Assembly: GCA_017427285.1 (NCBI GenBank)
Contig: JAFRTE010000012.1
Coordinates: forward strand, 1-64,000
Origin: Clostridia bacterium
GTDB lineage: Bacteria; Bacillota; Clostridia; Oscillospirales; UBA644
DNA: 64,000 nt
Direction: 5' to 3'
This document shows positions 62,655 to 64,000 of the stretch, in pieces (position 1 is the stretch's first letter; each line of letters opens with the position of its first letter). Under the pieces are notes generated by a model. That model saw only the letters and a list, made by a program, of their open reading frames with translations. It searched no databases and had not been told where the DNA came from. The position numbers and the translations under genes are program-made.

Positions 62655-63449
62655 TCAGATAAGCTTTCTGAGCGCGTTCAACGCAATTTCAAAAAGCGCG
62701 TCGCCGCCTACCGAGATATCGCCCGTTGCAAGATGCGGTTCAAGCGATAAAAATCCGTTGAAATTACGCTCCTTTAACGAATCTATAAGATATTTAAGGT
62801 GTCCGTCGCCCTCGCCCGAAGGCACAACCCTTTGACCCGTTTTCGCGTCCTTTATATGGAAATATACGGCGTAGTCTTTAAGAAGCTCAAACGCTTCAAC
62901 CGTGTCGTGGCCTTTAATTGCAAAGTTTGCGGGATCAAACACCGCTTTTACCTTGTCTGAGTTGAGCGATTTTAAAAGATCAAGGCAGTTTTCCGCGCTT
63001 TCGCCGTAAATATCGCTCTCATTTTCGTGAAGAAGCGTAACGTTATACCCTTTTGCCGCCTCGATAAACTTATTCCATCTCTCAAGCACGTTTTCGCGGT
63101 ATTTTTCACATTCGTCCTGCGGCATGAAAAAGCTGAACATGCGTATATACCGCGTATCCGCCTCAGCCGCAAGGTCCAAAGTGTTTTTGAATTTGTCCAG
63201 ATGTGGCTCAAATTCGTCCGTAATGCCTATTTTGCCTATCGGAGAGCCGAGCGACGACACGCCGAAGCCCCTGTCTTTCATCTGCTTAATGATTTCTTTG
63301 AAATCCTTCGGCTTCCAGTCGGAAATATTAACTCCGTTTATGCCGCGAAGCTCTATATATTTCACGCCGTTTCTTTCAAGTACGTTCATCTGCTCCGTTA
63401 TATTCGCGTTTATCTCGTCGCCGAATGCGGAAAGCTCAAATTTATACAT
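62655..63449 (-). CDS. Sugar phosphate isomerase/epimerase family protein
   Basis: 264 residues, a xylose-isomerase-like TIM barrel (AP endonuclease 2 superfamily). FELSAFGDEI at strand 1, YIELRG at strand 2, LLHENESDIYGES with a metal-ligand Glu, VFDPANFA, HIKDAKTG and LSLEPHL give the usual ligand set for a divalent metal. Likely isomerises or dehydrates a sugar or inositol derivative. I choose the ATG at 63449 because GGCGGTG lies 6 nt upstream; a GTG at 63458 overlaps that site. 15 nt behind a related gene. Confidence 0.87.
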   Translation of the reverse strand: MYKFELSAFGDEINANITEQMNVLERNGVKYIELRGINGVNISDWKPKDFKEIIKQMKDRGFGVSSLGSPIGKIGITDEFEPHLDKFKNTLDLAAEADTRYIRMFSFFMPQDECEKYRENVLERWNKFIEAAKGYNVTLLHENESDIYGESAENCLDLLKSLNSDKVKAVFDPANFAIKGHDTVEAFELLKDYAVYFHIKDAKTGQRVVPSGEGDGHLKYLIDSLKERNFNGFLSLEPHLATGDISVGGDALFEIALNALRKLI

Positions 63450-63464
63450 ATTTTTCACCGCCTT

Positions 63465-64000
63465 TTATTTTGTGGGGAGTCCGAGGACTTTCGTGCAGTA
63501 GTCATAGCTTATTTTCAGGCTGTCAAATCTGTCGCCCGGGCAGGAATCCTGCTCGATGGCCGCGTATTTCGCACCGATGTCTTCGCAGATTTTCGTTATA
63601 AGCTTATAATCCATATTTCCGTTGCCTATCTCGGCAAAATCGGGCGCGACCTTGTCGGGCGATATCCTGTAATCCTTGTAATGGACGACGCTCGTACGGC
63701 CCTTTAAGTTGTAAAGCCAGCCGTAAACGTTTATTCCGGCGTACTGCAGCCAGTAGCAGTCCGGCACGAACTCGACGTTTTCGTTGAACATGTCGAGGAA
63801 TACGTCCATGCCCCTCGTTTCGCCCGAAACGCGCTTGAATTCGTGCGAGTGGTTGTGATACGCAAATTTCATGCCGTGCGCCGCAAGCTTGTTGCCTACC
63901 TCGTTCGCTATTTTCGCAAAAGCCGTATATCCTTCGAGCGTCTGCGGATATTCCCCCGGCATGCCGCCAACGCCTATTACGGGGCAGCCCCACGCTTTAT
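63465..64000 (-). CDS. Sugar phosphate isomerase/epimerase family protein (partial, start off the window)
   Basis: The C-terminal 178 residues of a second TIM-barrel isomerase; the frame is open to the window edge, so the start lies beyond 64000. GCPVIGVGGMPGEY, FAYHNHSHEF, VVHYKDYRI and AAIEQDSCPG are typical of the family, with His and Glu metal ligands. The Met at 63962 is probably internal, since conserved-looking sequence continues upstream of it. It forms a pair with the next isomerase gene, perhaps for successive steps on one sugar acid or inositol. Confidence 0.85.
   Translation of the reverse strand, partial: KAWGCPVIGVGGMPGEYPQTLEGYTAFAKIANEVGNKLAAHGMKFAYHNHSHEFKRVSGETRGMDVFLDMFNENVEFVPDCYWLQYAGINVYGWLYNLKGRTSVVHYKDYRISPDKVAPDFAEIGNGNMDYKLITKICEDIGAKYAAIEQDSCPGDRFDSLKISYDYCTKVLGLPTK

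Noticed and set aside
1..64000. CRISPR arrays, tRNA or rRNA genes, prophage, insertion sequences
   Set aside because: I looked for regularly spaced repeats, tRNA cloverleaf-type stretches and transposase or phage motifs and saw none.

Overview
The window looks like chromosomal DNA of an anaerobic Gram-positive member of the Bacillota, most likely an uncultured gut-type Clostridia. The evidence is a reverse rubrerythrin (rubredoxin domain first), RlmH, a TSCPD protein, AsnA next to AsnS, FIVAR-like surface repeats, lipobox-type lipoproteins, sigma-A promoters that nearly all have a 17-bp spacer, and many glycoside hydrolases feeding sugar ABC importers. I see no tRNA, rRNA, phage genes, transposase or CRISPR array.

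Layout. 0.2-4.7 kb (-): ychF, an SGNH-hydrolase/PurD fusion and a GH29 fucosidase. 4.8-7.3 kb (+): rlmH, TSCPD protein, phosphoglucomutase. 7.4-9.1 kb (+): zinc-ribbon protein and HAD phosphatase. 9.1-14.4 kb: a sulfate-activation and sulfotransfer island (sulfotransferase on -, then cysC-cysQ fusion, cysD, cysN with a decayed CysC domain on +), bracketed by two inverted copies of a 230-bp repeat. 14.4-16.6 kb (-): flavin-reductase-like gene and mgtE with a long structured leader. 16.8-25.1 kb (+): class II aldolase, then GH31, AlaX-type editing enzyme, SDR, DUF3810 metalloprotease-like protein and GH35, tightly overlapped. 25.2-28.9 kb (-): secD, secF, rubrerythrin, DUF805. 29.1-34.1 kb (+): UroD-like methyltransferase, galE, aconitase, uridine-kinase-like protein. 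34.2-35.2 kb (+): a compact three-gene DUF3990/DUF3791 cassette, toxin-antitoxin-like. 35.3-43.0 kb (-): asnA, asnS, aminotransferase, purB, smpB, ruvCAB. 43.4-47.5 kb (-): a very large, probably highly expressed secreted protein. 48.0-60.1 kb (-): an eight-gene sugar-import operon with one giant solute-binding protein, two permease pairs, a TPR/NHL protein, a YIP1 protein and a DUF5696 lipoprotein. 60.6-64.0 kb (-): murC, a membrane protein and two sugar isomerase/epimerase-like genes, the last cut by the window end.

How it fits together. The glycosidases (GH29, GH31, GH35, perhaps DUF5696) and the ABC importer suggest a life on host or plant glycans. The sulfate island can make PAPS, transfer its sulfate and destroy the PAP by-product. 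No APS or PAPS reductase lies nearby, so it looks built for sulfating something rather than for assimilating sulfur.

The least expected structures are the sulfation island; a short repeat family with terminal inverted repeats that carries a two-way terminator, sits between convergent genes and supplies stop codons and even C-terminal residues to neighbours; the SGNH-PurD fusion; the unassigned mgtE leader; and the single-receptor, two-permease-pair importer.
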